Shown here: positions 1 to 5,782 of the stretch, piece after piece
Numbering within the stretch: the stretch's first letter is position 1
How the letters are laid out: the number at the start of each line of letters is the position of its first letter
Assembly: GCA_964517585.1 (NCBI GenBank)
Contig: CAZFCB010000057.1
Span: 1-5,782 of the forward strand
Origin: JAGORY01 sp964517585
Lineage (GTDB): Bacteria; Patescibacteriota; Gracilibacteria; Peribacterales; Peribacteraceae
Reading direction: 5' to 3'
Length of the DNA: 5,782 nt
The notes under the pieces: model-generated
Told to the model about the DNA's origin: nothing
What the model saw: the letters and a program-made list of their open reading frames with translations, nothing else
Database searches by the model: none
Program-made: the position numbers and the translations under genes

Positions 1-5
1 GTGAC

Positions 6-230
6 ATGCCAAAGCTTCCGATCATTTCGGGGCGCGAAGCTTGCAAACGTTTTGCAAAAATTGGCTACAGACGTGTTCGTCAGCGTGGAAGCCACATGCG
101 CCTGATTCATACGACGAATTCTGCGCGTACACCACTGACGATTCCCAATCATCCGGAACTTGGAAAGGGGCTCCTACGAAAATTGATCCGTGATGCGGAG
201 ATCACTCTAGAGAAATTCATGGAATTATAG
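6..230 (+). CDS. hicA: HicA-family toxin (mRNA interferase) of a type II toxin-antitoxin system
   Basis: The product is a 74-residue basic protein with the whole HicA/YcfA pattern: an N-terminal helix (GREACKRFAKIGY, residues 9-21), the RQRGSHMRLIH strand (residues 25-35) carrying the conserved Gly-Ser-His, and the C-terminal block IPNHPELGKGLLRKLIRDAEIT (residues 46-67). In the family His30 is the catalytic residue of a dsRBD-like fold that cleaves mRNA on ribosomes, and the toxin is neutralised by HicB. The length is normal and the gene looks intact. No hicB lies downstream. A TGA at bases 2-4, in another frame and one base before the ATG, is placed as the stop of an upstream gene would be, so a hicB may end there; this is inference. 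The ATG start gives the usual family N-terminus, but codons further upstream cannot be seen. Confidence 0.9.
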   Translation: MPKLPIISGREACKRFAKIGYRRVRQRGSHMRLIHTTNSARTPLTIPNHPELGKGLLRKLIRDAEITLEKFMEL

Positions 231-295
231 GGAGAGTTCCACCTACCTTGCCACGATTTTCCGGTCATGCAAGTCACTGGTGTTTTCAAGATGCA

Positions 296-304
296 TGCTG
301 ATAC
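296..304 (+). promoter_or_regulatory. Candidate extended -10 promoter for the PMT gene
   Basis: TGCTGATAC, a TG dinucleotide, one base, then a TGATAC hexamer resembling TATAAT, ends 13 bases before the ATG at 318. No convincing -35 element stands 16-18 bases upstream, and no Shine-Dalgarno sequence lies before the ATG. If used, transcription would start about 6 bases before the start codon and give a nearly leaderless mRNA. This rests on one short match. Confidence 0.25.
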
Positions 305-317
305 CTAGACTGGCCGT

Positions 318-1844
318 ATGCCTCCTGAAAAAAAGAATTCGACCAACGGAACTGTGCGAGCGACACTTGCGCTATATTTAGGATTTGTCATCCTCACATC
401 ATTTTTTACATATTTTTACCGATACAACTATCCTCAGTCTGTCTTCTGGGATGAACCGTATCACATAGCCTCTGCAGAAAAATACTTAAGTGGTGTGTAC
501 TTTATGGAACAGCATCCTCCACTCGGTAAGCTCCTTCTTGCAGCCGGAGAAAAGATTGTGAATGCAAATGCTGTTGATGATGCATTTATCACGACTGACT
601 ACGGAAAAGATTTTGGGCCGAACTTTTCGTTTGCCGGGTACAGACTCTTTCCTAGTCTTCTTGCGTGGCTCACTGCGCCCCTTCTTTTTCTCATCTTCTT
701 CTTTTTTACAAAAAATCCAGCGCTTTCTGCTCTGCTCTCTTTTGTTTATATTTTCGATAATGCTGAAATTATGCACAACCGAGGGGCAATGGTGGACTCC
801 CCTCTTACATTCTTTGGCATGCTTCAGATTCTCTTTTTTCTCTACGTCCAAGACCCGCATCAAAAAAAGATTTCACGCCATAACATTTTTTCGCTTCTTT
901 TTGGCATAGCGTTTGGTCTCGCAATTTGTACAAAAGTGGTCGGGCTCATCTTCATCCTTCTTGTACCTGCGGCTCTCATTCGCCTCTATCCAGACTGGAA
1001 GAAAATCGTACTTTTTTCCATTTTCTCCTTCATCGGATTTGCAATTTCTTTTGTGGTCGTGTGGCAAATTCACTTTGCGCTCGGTAGCCGCATTGTCCCT
1101 GAGCTCAATAACAGTGGCTACTATCAAGCATCAGACGAGTACAAGGAAATTCTCAACGCGAAAAAGAATGGTTCACTTCTATCATTCCCCGTCATGATTC
1201 GTGATTCTCTGACGTATATCACGTTCTACAATAAAGGTGTGCCACGGCTCGACCTCTGCAAGCCAGATGAGAATGGAAGTCCTGCCTATTTCTGGCCGTT
1301 TGGAGCAAGATCCATTAACTATCGTTGGGACAAGCTTCCAGACGGCTCATTCCGTTACCTGTATTTGCAGTCAAATCCTATTGCCTGGTTGTGCGGACTT
1401 CTTGGCGTCATTCTTTCTGCTTTTTTCTTACTCACAAGAGTTTTCTTTCCTGCGCAAAAACCTCTGAAGAACGGCTATCTTATGCTTGTATTTTTTGGGA
1501 TGTACGCGAGTTACATGCTCGCCATCAGTCAGCTTGGACGTGTGATGTACCTGTATCACTACTTCATCCCTCTTCTTTTTAGTTTTATCTTGTTTGGACT
1601 TGTTGTTGATAACATTGAAACTATCGGACGCTGGAAATTGTCTGAGAACAGAAAAATAGTTCTTATGACTGTCATCGGACTCTTCATTTTTGCAGCATTC
1701 CAGTTTTATCGCCCTTTAACATACTACGAGCCTTTGAAAGACGCAGCCTTCAGAAGGCGTGCTATCTTTCCTCTTTGGGAGCTAACGTGCGTCGACTGCC
1801 AAAAGAAGAGCAGTCTGGTTGTGCCGAGAAGTAATCCAAACTAG
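318..1844 (+). CDS. PMT-family membrane glycosyltransferase (dolichyl/polyprenyl-phosphate mannosyltransferase-like, GT39)
   Basis: The protein has 508 residues and about 11 hydrophobic segments (roughly 17-34, 109-130, 134-146, 162-176, 190-222 as two, 228-250, 355-374, 385-405, 411-431, 447-464). The first external loop has the family signature: FWDEPYH with the acidic pair Asp45-Glu46, then the HPPLGK motif (66-71). FDNAEIMHNRGAMVDSP (146-162) matches the next conserved block. The loop at about 251-352 and YFWPFGARSINYRWD (324-338), followed by four helices including YHYFIPLL, resemble the PMT C-terminal four-helix domain. Such enzymes move a sugar, usually mannose, from a polyprenyl-phosphate carrier to Ser/Thr of exported proteins; the Asp-Glu pair is catalytic. 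The real donor and acceptor cannot be read from sequence, and a lipid-glycan acceptor is possible. The ATG at 318 precedes a short charged tail and the first helix. The C-terminus after the last helix holds a CVDC pair (491-494). Confidence 0.87.
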   Translation: MPPEKKNSTNGTVRATLALYLGFVILTSFFTYFYRYNYPQSVFWDEPYHIASAEKYLSGVYFMEQHPPLGKLLLAAGEKIVNANAVDDAFITTDYGKDFGPNFSFAGYRLFPSLLAWLTAPLLFLIFFFFTKNPALSALLSFVYIFDNAEIMHNRGAMVDSPLTFFGMLQILFFLYVQDPHQKKISRHNIFSLLFGIAFGLAICTKVVGLIFILLVPAALIRLYPDWKKIVLFSIFSFIGFAISFVVVWQIHFALGSRIVPELNNSGYYQASDEYKEILNAKKNGSLLSFPVMIRDSLTYITFYNKGVPRLDLCKPDENGSPAYFWPFGARSINYRWDKLPDGSFRYLYLQSNPIAWLCGLLGVILSAFFLLTRVFFPAQKPLKNGYLMLVFFGMYASYMLAISQLGRVMYLYHYFIPLLFSFILFGLVVDNIETIGRWKLSENRKIVLMTVIGLFIFAAFQFYRPLTYYEPLKDAAFRRRAIFPLWELTCVDCQKKSSLVVPRSNPN

Positions 1845-1911
1845 GTTTGCATGTTTGAGCTTCATTCGCCAAACTTACATCCAAAAGCATTATTGTTTCT
1901 TCATCAATGCC

Positions 1912-3333
1912 ATGCGCTTTACAAAAATTGTCGCCACTCTCGGACCCTCTACAAATTCTCCTGAAAAAATAGAGGAGCTTGCGACACTTGGGATCAACGT
2001 GTGCCGCATGAATTTTTCTCACGGTGACCATGAGTTTCATGGGCAGACGATGAAGAACGTTCGCGCAGTCAATAAGAAAGGATACGTACTAGCACTGATG
2101 CTAGATACGAAAGGCCCCGAAGTACGTACTGGCGACGTGTCAGAACCCCTCCTCATTTCAAAAGGAGATCTTGTGACATTCACGCCGCGTGATATCACGG
2201 GAAAAGAGAAAGGAAAAACGGTGAAAGTTAGTTATGATAAGTTTGCTCATGATGCGAAAAATGCACGATGCATCGTTATTGATAACGGAGCCATAGAAAT
2301 GAAGCTCATAAAAATAGAAAATGACTTGGTCATTGCAAAGGCACTCGAAAGTGGAAAAATCACTTCCAGGCGTCACGTAAATCTTCCCGGTGCATTTATC
2401 AGCTTGCCATCATTTACGGATAAAGACTGGAAGGACATCAAATTTGGCATCGAGCAGGATGTCGATTTCATTGCCCCTTCATTTGTCCGTACCGAAGAAG
2501 ACATCCAGGAACTCAAGGCATTCTTGAAAAAAAACAAGAGTGCGGCACACATCATCGCAAAAATCGAAACTCCGCAGGCGGTCGATAATATCGATGCCAT
2601 CATCGAGGCATCGGACGGCATCATGGTCGCTCGAGGGGATCTTGGTTCGGAAGTACCATTTGAAGATGTGCCAGGTATTCAAGAAGCGATCGTTCAAAAA
2701 TGCCGCAAGGCAGGTAAGCCTGTCATCGTCGCGACGCACATGCTTGAAAGCATGATCTCAAGTCCGACTCCGACACGTGCGGAGGTAACTGACATTGCCT
2801 ACGCCGCAAAATTACAGACTGACAGCACGATGCTCTCTGGTGAGACAGCTGGAGGCTTGTATCCGATGAAAGCAGTAGCGGCAATGGATAAAGTTCTACG
2901 AAAGTGCGAACGAATTGAGCCGTCGTATGATCTACTCATTGACGCACCGGATGACGATGCAAAGGACATTGATTTGCCGCGCAAAGAACAGGCACTTTCC
3001 GCCTGCGTTCTTGGCACCAAGCTGCACGCCGACGCTCTCATTGTGATCAGTAAGCATGGGCGCACAGCAATGGCAATAAGCAATTGTCGCCCACTGATTC
3101 CCATTCATGCGTTTACCGAAACTGAAGATTCTATGCGTCGTCTTGTACTTGTATGGGGAGTATTATCGCATTGTATCAAGTTTTCGAAAAATCCAGATCA
3201 AACAATTGCTGATGCGATAGCACTTGGCAAAAAAGAAGGGTTTCTTAAAAAAGGCCAACGCGTTGTTGCTGTGTCCGACATTCGATCGGATGATGATCGC
3301 GTGATGACGATCCAGATCAGGACGATAGGATGA
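1912..3333 (+). CDS. pyk: Pyruvate kinase
   Basis: This glycolytic enzyme converts phosphoenolpyruvate and ADP to pyruvate and ATP in the cytoplasm. The 473-residue length is typical. The N-terminus MRFTKIVATLGPST is the classic start, so the ATG at 1912 is preferred over an in-frame ATG at 1819, which would add 31 unrelated residues and overlap the PMT gene. The A domain spans about 1-70 and 166-345, the B domain 71-165 and the C domain 350-473. Visible site residues are Arg32, Asn34 and Ser36 (CRMNFSHG), Asp65-Thr66 (LDTKGPEVRTG), catalytic Lys217 and Glu219 (AKIETPQAV), metal ligand Asp243 (VARGDLG), Thr275 (ATHMLES) and MLSGETA (307-313). Glu70 matches Glu117 of the rabbit muscle enzyme, a position that is Glu in K+-dependent and Lys in K+-independent enzymes, so K+ dependence is predicted. 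The segment before MLSGET reads KLQTDST instead of the usual DGxDA type. No clear Shine-Dalgarno sequence precedes the start. Confidence 0.96.
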   Translation: MRFTKIVATLGPSTNSPEKIEELATLGINVCRMNFSHGDHEFHGQTMKNVRAVNKKGYVLALMLDTKGPEVRTGDVSEPLLISKGDLVTFTPRDITGKEKGKTVKVSYDKFAHDAKNARCIVIDNGAIEMKLIKIENDLVIAKALESGKITSRRHVNLPGAFISLPSFTDKDWKDIKFGIEQDVDFIAPSFVRTEEDIQELKAFLKKNKSAAHIIAKIETPQAVDNIDAIIEASDGIMVARGDLGSEVPFEDVPGIQEAIVQKCRKAGKPVIVATHMLESMISSPTPTRAEVTDIAYAAKLQTDSTMLSGETAGGLYPMKAVAAMDKVLRKCERIEPSYDLLIDAPDDDAKDIDLPRKEQALSACVLGTKLHADALIVISKHGRTAMAISNCRPLIPIHAFTETEDSMRRLVLVWGVLSHCIKFSKNPDQTIADAIALGKKEGFLKKGQRVVAVSDIRSDDDRVMTIQIRTIG

Positions 3334-3370
3334 GAACGATTGAATGCATTAAAAGGATGGAAAAGACTTC

Positions 3371-3427
3371 AAAGACAAAAAAGGATGTATGTAAGTTCTT
3401 TCAATCTTTCGCATCCTTTATGACTTT
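3371..3427. terminator. Imperfect hairpin between convergent genes, possible terminator
   Basis: AAAGGATG (3380-3387) pairs perfectly with CATCCTTT (3412-3419) across a 24-base loop, and AAAG (3371-3374) can pair with CTTT (3424-3427) beyond an internal loop. Read on the minus strand, the right arm continues into TTTTTTGTCTTT, like an intrinsic terminator for the ftsL-like gene, which ends at 3435. Read on the plus strand, the stem is followed by a looser T-rich stretch (CATTTTTATTGTTT) after pyk. The stem is AT-rich with a long loop, so it is weaker than a typical intrinsic terminator. A second AAAAGGATG copy at 3351-3359 could compete for the same arm. Confidence 0.4.
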
Positions 3428-3434
3428 CTCATTT

Positions 3435-3803
3435 TTATTGTTTGGCGACTTTCTCGGCAAGTGATTCTTCACCTTGGATATATTTTGCATTCTTTGGCTT
3501 TAACATTGCCTGAACCTGCGGATCATTACTGAGACTGTCGAGTGACTGAGACTTTGCGATCTGCATATTGAGTACTTCCTGCTCAAGCAAAAGTTCTCCG
3601 CGTGCTTTTTCGAGCGAACGAAGCTTGTAACCTTTTGTTGCGTTCAGGTTGTGGTGAAACAAAATGAGAAGCGCAAGCACGATGATGAGCGTTCCGATAA
3701 CTGCAAGTAAAAGAACGGTACTACTACTCATCAGATGACCAAGTGACCGCCTCCGTGGAGGTGAAAATGAGCGCAGCGGTGACGAAGGTGCAAAAGCAGA
3801 CAT
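3435..3803 (-). CDS. ftsL: FtsL/DivIC-like cell division protein (septum formation initiator type)
   Basis: The 122-residue protein has FtsL topology: a basic cytoplasmic tail rich in Ser, Pro and Arg (1-25), one transmembrane helix (about 28-49, STVLLLAVIGTLIIVLALLILF), then an extracytoplasmic helical region (about 56-88) with GYKLRSLEKARGELLLEQEVLNMQ, like the coiled coil of the FtsL/DivIC group. In that family the protein sits at the septum and bridges FtsB and the FtsWI synthase. Primary sequence is weakly conserved, so the name rests on topology, the coiled-coil pattern and its place directly after rsmH, the classic ftsL position. The ATG (3803-3801) overlaps the last base of the rsmH TAA stop (TAATG), suggesting translational coupling; no Shine-Dalgarno sequence is clear. 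Met25 just before the helix is an alternative start. No ftsI follows; the next gene is convergent pyk. DivIC is the alternative name. Confidence 0.72.
   Translation of the reverse strand: MSAFAPSSPLRSFSPPRRRSLGHLMSSSTVLLLAVIGTLIIVLALLILFHHNLNATKGYKLRSLEKARGELLLEQEVLNMQIAKSQSLDSLSNDPQVQAMLKPKNAKYIQGEESLAEKVAKQ
3750..3761 (-). repeat. Short perfect inverted repeat inside the 5' part of the ftsL-like gene
   Basis: On the minus strand this reads CCTCC-AC-GGAGG, a perfect 5+5 inverted repeat (probably a 4-bp stem with a 4-base loop if folded). The left arm extends to TCACCTCC, identical to the common anti-Shine-Dalgarno core, and the right arm GGAGG is a Shine-Dalgarno core, so the two would mask each other. 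GGAGG ends 18 bases before the Met25 codon, farther than usual for a ribosome binding site. It encodes part of the Pro/Arg-rich tail and may be coincidence. Confidence 0.4.
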
Positions 3804-4732
3804 TACGGAAGTGGAGTATAGATCAAGGACGAGCGGATTGCACGTAGTCGAGCAGACCGAGAACGGGGGTTAGCAGCAATTTCTTTCTCTGACGGTGCGA
3901 TCGGTTTTGTTGTGAGAACTTCAACATCAGCTTTCTTTGATATTCCTCCGGTGATGATGTCTTTCACGTCAGTCGCAAGGTTCTTCATTGCGTGCTTTAC
4001 AAGTCTATCTTCCAAGGAGTGATAACTGATGACAGCAAATCTTCCCCCTGGCTTCAGGAGTTTTGGAGCTTCACGAAGAAGCGATTCCAGCGCAGCCATT
4101 TCATCATTCACCGCAATGCGCAGTGCTTGAAAAATTTGAGGAAGATGCTCGTGTGCAGTGTGCCCATACACATCTTTGGCAACTGCAACGAGATCAGAGC
4201 TTCTGCGAACAGGGCTTGTGCTTCTCCGCTCAATCAGGGCATCTGTTAGTCTATGCGCGAGAGGAATCTCTCCGTAGGCATTCAGTAAATCCCGAAGTTT
4301 TACGCGATCAGTTGACGCAATCAGCATTGCCGCAGTCATTCCGTGTGATCTATCAAAACGCATATCAAGTTCGCAATCTGTGCGAAACGAAAATCCTCTT
4401 TCTGGAGAGTCAATATGCGGAGAACTTAAACCAAGATCTGCGAGTATCACATCAAATTGCCGAATATTTTTCGGTAGACACTCAGGAATTTCTTGAAAAT
4501 TTGCATGCAGCAGGTGTGCTTTTTCGCCAAACGGCTTCAGACGTAACAAGGCTTCTCTCAAATTTTCTTCATCGGCATCGAGACCTACGAGCATCCCATC
4601 TGGAGAAATCAATTGCAAAATCGCTTCGCTATGACCCCCTAATCCCACAGTGCAATCCAGAGCTGTTTCACCTGGCTTTGGCGAGAGAAGCTCAAGTGTT
4701 TCTGAGAGCAGAACGGGGACGTGAGTAGGCAC
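3803..4732 (-). CDS. rsmH: 16S rRNA (cytosine(1402)-N4)-methyltransferase RsmH (MraW)
   Basis: The protein is 309 residues, the usual family size. It uses S-adenosylmethionine to methylate N4 of C1402 in 16S rRNA of the small subunit, tuning the P site. All family blocks are present: HVPVLLSETLELL (4-16), the SAM-binding DCTVGLGGHS (26-35), GLDAD (50-54), DLGLSSPHID (99-108), RGFSF (112-116), LDMRFD (122-127), YGE (153-155), FQALRIAVNDE (201-211), GGRFAVISYHSLEDR (229-243) and the basic tail NPRSRSARLRA (288-298). The start is GTG at 4732-4730, chosen because MPTHVPVLL is the classic N-terminus; the Shine-Dalgarno signal is weak. Its TAA stop shares one base with the next ATG, so it is probably co-transcribed with the ftsL-like gene. 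No mraZ precedes it; a GT4 glycosyltransferase lies 87 bases upstream on the same strand. Confidence 0.96.
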   Translation of the reverse strand: MPTHVPVLLSETLELLSPKPGETALDCTVGLGGHSEAILQLISPDGMLVGLDADEENLREALLRLKPFGEKAHLLHANFQEIPECLPKNIRQFDVILADLGLSSPHIDSPERGFSFRTDCELDMRFDRSHGMTAAMLIASTDRVKLRDLLNAYGEIPLAHRLTDALIERRSTSPVRRSSDLVAVAKDVYGHTAHEHLPQIFQALRIAVNDEMAALESLLREAPKLLKPGGRFAVISYHSLEDRLVKHAMKNLATDVKDIITGGISKKADVEVLTTKPIAPSEKEIAANPRSRSARLRAIRSSLIYTPLP

Positions 4733-4762
4733 TCCACAACTCTACGCGTGGTTACATCTGAA

Positions 4763-4792
4763 ACAATGTTTTTGCCTTGAAGAAGAGCTCAA
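4763..4792 (-). promoter_or_regulatory. Weak candidate promoter upstream of rsmH
   Basis: On the minus strand the spacer holds TTGAGC (4792-4787), 18 bases, then CATTGT (4768-4763), a loose -35/-10 pair ending about 30 bases before the GTG start. TTGAGC overlaps a small inverted repeat, CTTGA/TCAAG (4776-4780 and 4789-4793). No TGGG-type direct repeats of the MraZ operator kind are seen in 4733-4819. The hexamer matches are poor, and read-through from the GT4 gene is equally possible. Confidence 0.2.
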
Positions 4793-4819
4793 GTCGTATT
4801 CCTGTATAAAAAATGTGTT

Positions 4820-5782
4820 CTATTGTACGAGAAAACGAGAATAGACATCGCTCTGGTCATGCGTTCGCCGCTCTACACTAAATCGTTGAGGAGCTTCAGC
4901 GAGCGCAGCATTTTCAAGTGTCTGGCGTAGGTTTGTATCTGTGAGGACTCGTTTCATAGTCTCTGCGAGTGCGGACACATGACCAACAGGAAATAACAGA
5001 CCTGTATGATTGTCTGAAATAATAGAACGGAGTCCCGGGACATCGCTCGCTATGACGCACGTACCAAGTACCATCGCTTCCGCTGCGACAAGGCCAAATC
5101 CTTCCAGAAGCGAAGGAATAACTATGGCAGTTGCCTGCGCCATTTCACGAAAACGATCCGAGTTCTGCACGTACCCAAGAATCGTGACAGCATCTTTGAG
5201 ACCAAGTTTTTCTATGACCGAAGTAAGATGACTACCAATAAGATTCGAGCCTATAAGACGCAGCCTAGCATCGGGAATATTTTTTTTGAGGATACAAAAA
5301 GCTTCCAACAGAACGATAATTCCCTTCCGATGTTCCAGTCTCCCGACAAATACGATCGTATTTTTTTGTGTTGGCTGAGCACGCAAAGACTCTGCCTCAG
5401 CGACTTGTACAGGATTTTCGATAACACACACACGGCTTGCAGGAACCGAATACTGCGAAATGATCTCCTGTGCCGTGTCTTTAGATACACACACTACAAT
5501 ATCGGCCATGTGGTATGTACGTGATTCCAAAAGCGCCATGAAGAGTTTCAAAAGTTTCTTGAGTGGTGATCGCATGAAAACAAGATCCGCCTCCTGACGA
5601 TAGGTATGATGCGCAGTGACAATGAGTTTGCATGGAGGACGTCGAAGAAGAAAAACGCCGCCTGATCCTGAGTGAACATGAAGAAGATCACACTGACATC
5701 TGCGAATAATGCGCGTGAGCGAAAAAAGAAGCGACAGTGAAAATAGCGGGCAACCACCAGATTTACGGTACCTTGCTCGTCC
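4820..5782 (-). CDS. GT4-family glycosyltransferase, N-terminus cut by the window edge
   Basis: The frame stays open from the TAG at 4822-4820 to the right edge, giving 320 visible residues. An ATG at 5575 is internal, because the 69 codons before it also read as a GT4 N-terminal Rossmann half: DLLHVHSGSGG, then a LIVTAHHTYR block. Counting from the edge, other hallmarks are VVCVSKDT (about 97-104), the nucleotide-binding loop FVGRLEHRKG (about 145-154), LRLIGSN, VTILGYV, and the EX7E motif EGFGLVAAE (about 227-235), followed by GTCVIASDVPGL and HTGLLFPVG. This is a GT-B retaining glycosyltransferase that would add a sugar from a nucleotide donor to a lipid-linked or envelope glycan. Donor and acceptor cannot be told. 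Only the first part of the N-terminal domain is missing. It precedes rsmH by 87 bases on the same strand. Confidence 0.92.
   Translation of the reverse strand, partial: GRARYRKSGGCPLFSLSLLFSLTRIIRRCQCDLLHVHSGSGGVFLLRRPPCKLIVTAHHTYRQEADLVFMRSPLKKLLKLFMALLESRTYHMADIVVCVSKDTAQEIISQYSVPASRVCVIENPVQVAEAESLRAQPTQKNTIVFVGRLEHRKGIIVLLEAFCILKKNIPDARLRLIGSNLIGSHLTSVIEKLGLKDAVTILGYVQNSDRFREMAQATAIVIPSLLEGFGLVAAEAMVLGTCVIASDVPGLRSIISDNHTGLLFPVGHVSALAETMKRVLTDTNLRQTLENAALAEAPQRFSVERRTHDQSDVYSRFLVQ

Noticed and set aside
486..863. A 125-residue open frame on the minus strand
   Set aside because: It is antisense to the PMT coding sequence. Its Lys/Arg/Glu-rich translation is what the complement of T-rich membrane codons produces.
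1819..1911. Longer pyruvate kinase start at the ATG at 1819
   Set aside because: It adds 31 residues without family similarity and overlaps the PMT gene by 26 bases, while the ATG at 1912 gives the classic pyruvate kinase N-terminus.
3331..3333. TGA read as glycine (code 25, as in Gracilibacteria and Absconditabacteria)
   Set aside because: The TGA ends pyruvate kinase at normal family length, no gene in the window has an internal TGA, and reading through would run antisense into the ftsL-like gene.
4063..4728. A 221-residue open frame on the plus strand
   Set aside because: It lies entirely antisense to rsmH, whose protein has every family motif, and its translation shows no recognisable domain or membrane pattern.
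4776..4793. CTTGA/TCAAG inverted repeat as a terminator for the GT4 gene
   Set aside because: The stem is only 5 bp, has an 8-base loop and lacks a following T run in the right position.
5573..5575. ATG as the true start of the GT4 gene
   Set aside because: The frame stays open upstream to the window edge, and the extra codons encode recognisable GT4 N-terminal segments (DLLHVHSGSGG, LIVTAHHTYR), so this Met is internal.
1..5782. CRISPR array, tRNA, insertion sequence or long repeats
   Set aside because: No periodic repeats, no tRNA-like cloverleaf and no transposase-like reading frame or terminal inverted repeats were seen; almost all bases belong to the six genes.

Overview
The window looks like ordinary bacterial chromosome, densely coded and slightly AT-rich by eye. 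It holds six protein-coding genes, no RNA genes, no CRISPR array and no insertion sequence. Spacers are at most about 100 bases. The standard genetic code fits: the genes end in TAG, TAG, TGA, TAA, TAA and TAG, none has an internal TGA, and the only TGA stop closes a full-length pyruvate kinase. A candidate-phylum (CPR/Patescibacteria-like) host is possible, given the weak or absent Shine-Dalgarno sequences, the small dcw fragment and the PMT-type mannosyltransferase. This is an inference only, and the sequence does not fix a taxon.

Plus strand (1-3333): a small HicA-type toxin gene lies at the left edge, probably the second gene of a toxin-antitoxin pair whose antitoxin gene is outside the window. 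After an 87-base spacer comes a polytopic PMT-family (GT39-like) glycosyltransferase of 508 residues, then, after 67 bases, a complete pyruvate kinase of 473 residues.

Minus strand (5782 down to 3435): a GT4-family glycosyltransferase whose N-terminus runs off the right edge, then rsmH (16S rRNA m4C1402 methyltransferase), then a small FtsL/DivIC-like division protein. The rsmH stop and the ftsL-like start overlap by one base. rsmH-ftsL is the usual start of the dcw cluster, but here no mraZ precedes it and no ftsI follows it, so the cluster is reduced or rearranged. The minus-strand group and pyk converge on a 101-base spacer with an imperfect terminator-like hairpin.

Together the genes cover central glycolysis (pyk), ribosome maturation and septation (rsmH, ftsL-like), and envelope or surface glycosylation (PMT and GT4). 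I found no convincing sign of a new multi-gene system. The points worth a second look are the reduced dcw context, the gene-start architecture, and the hairpins in the convergent spacer and in the ftsL-like 5' region.
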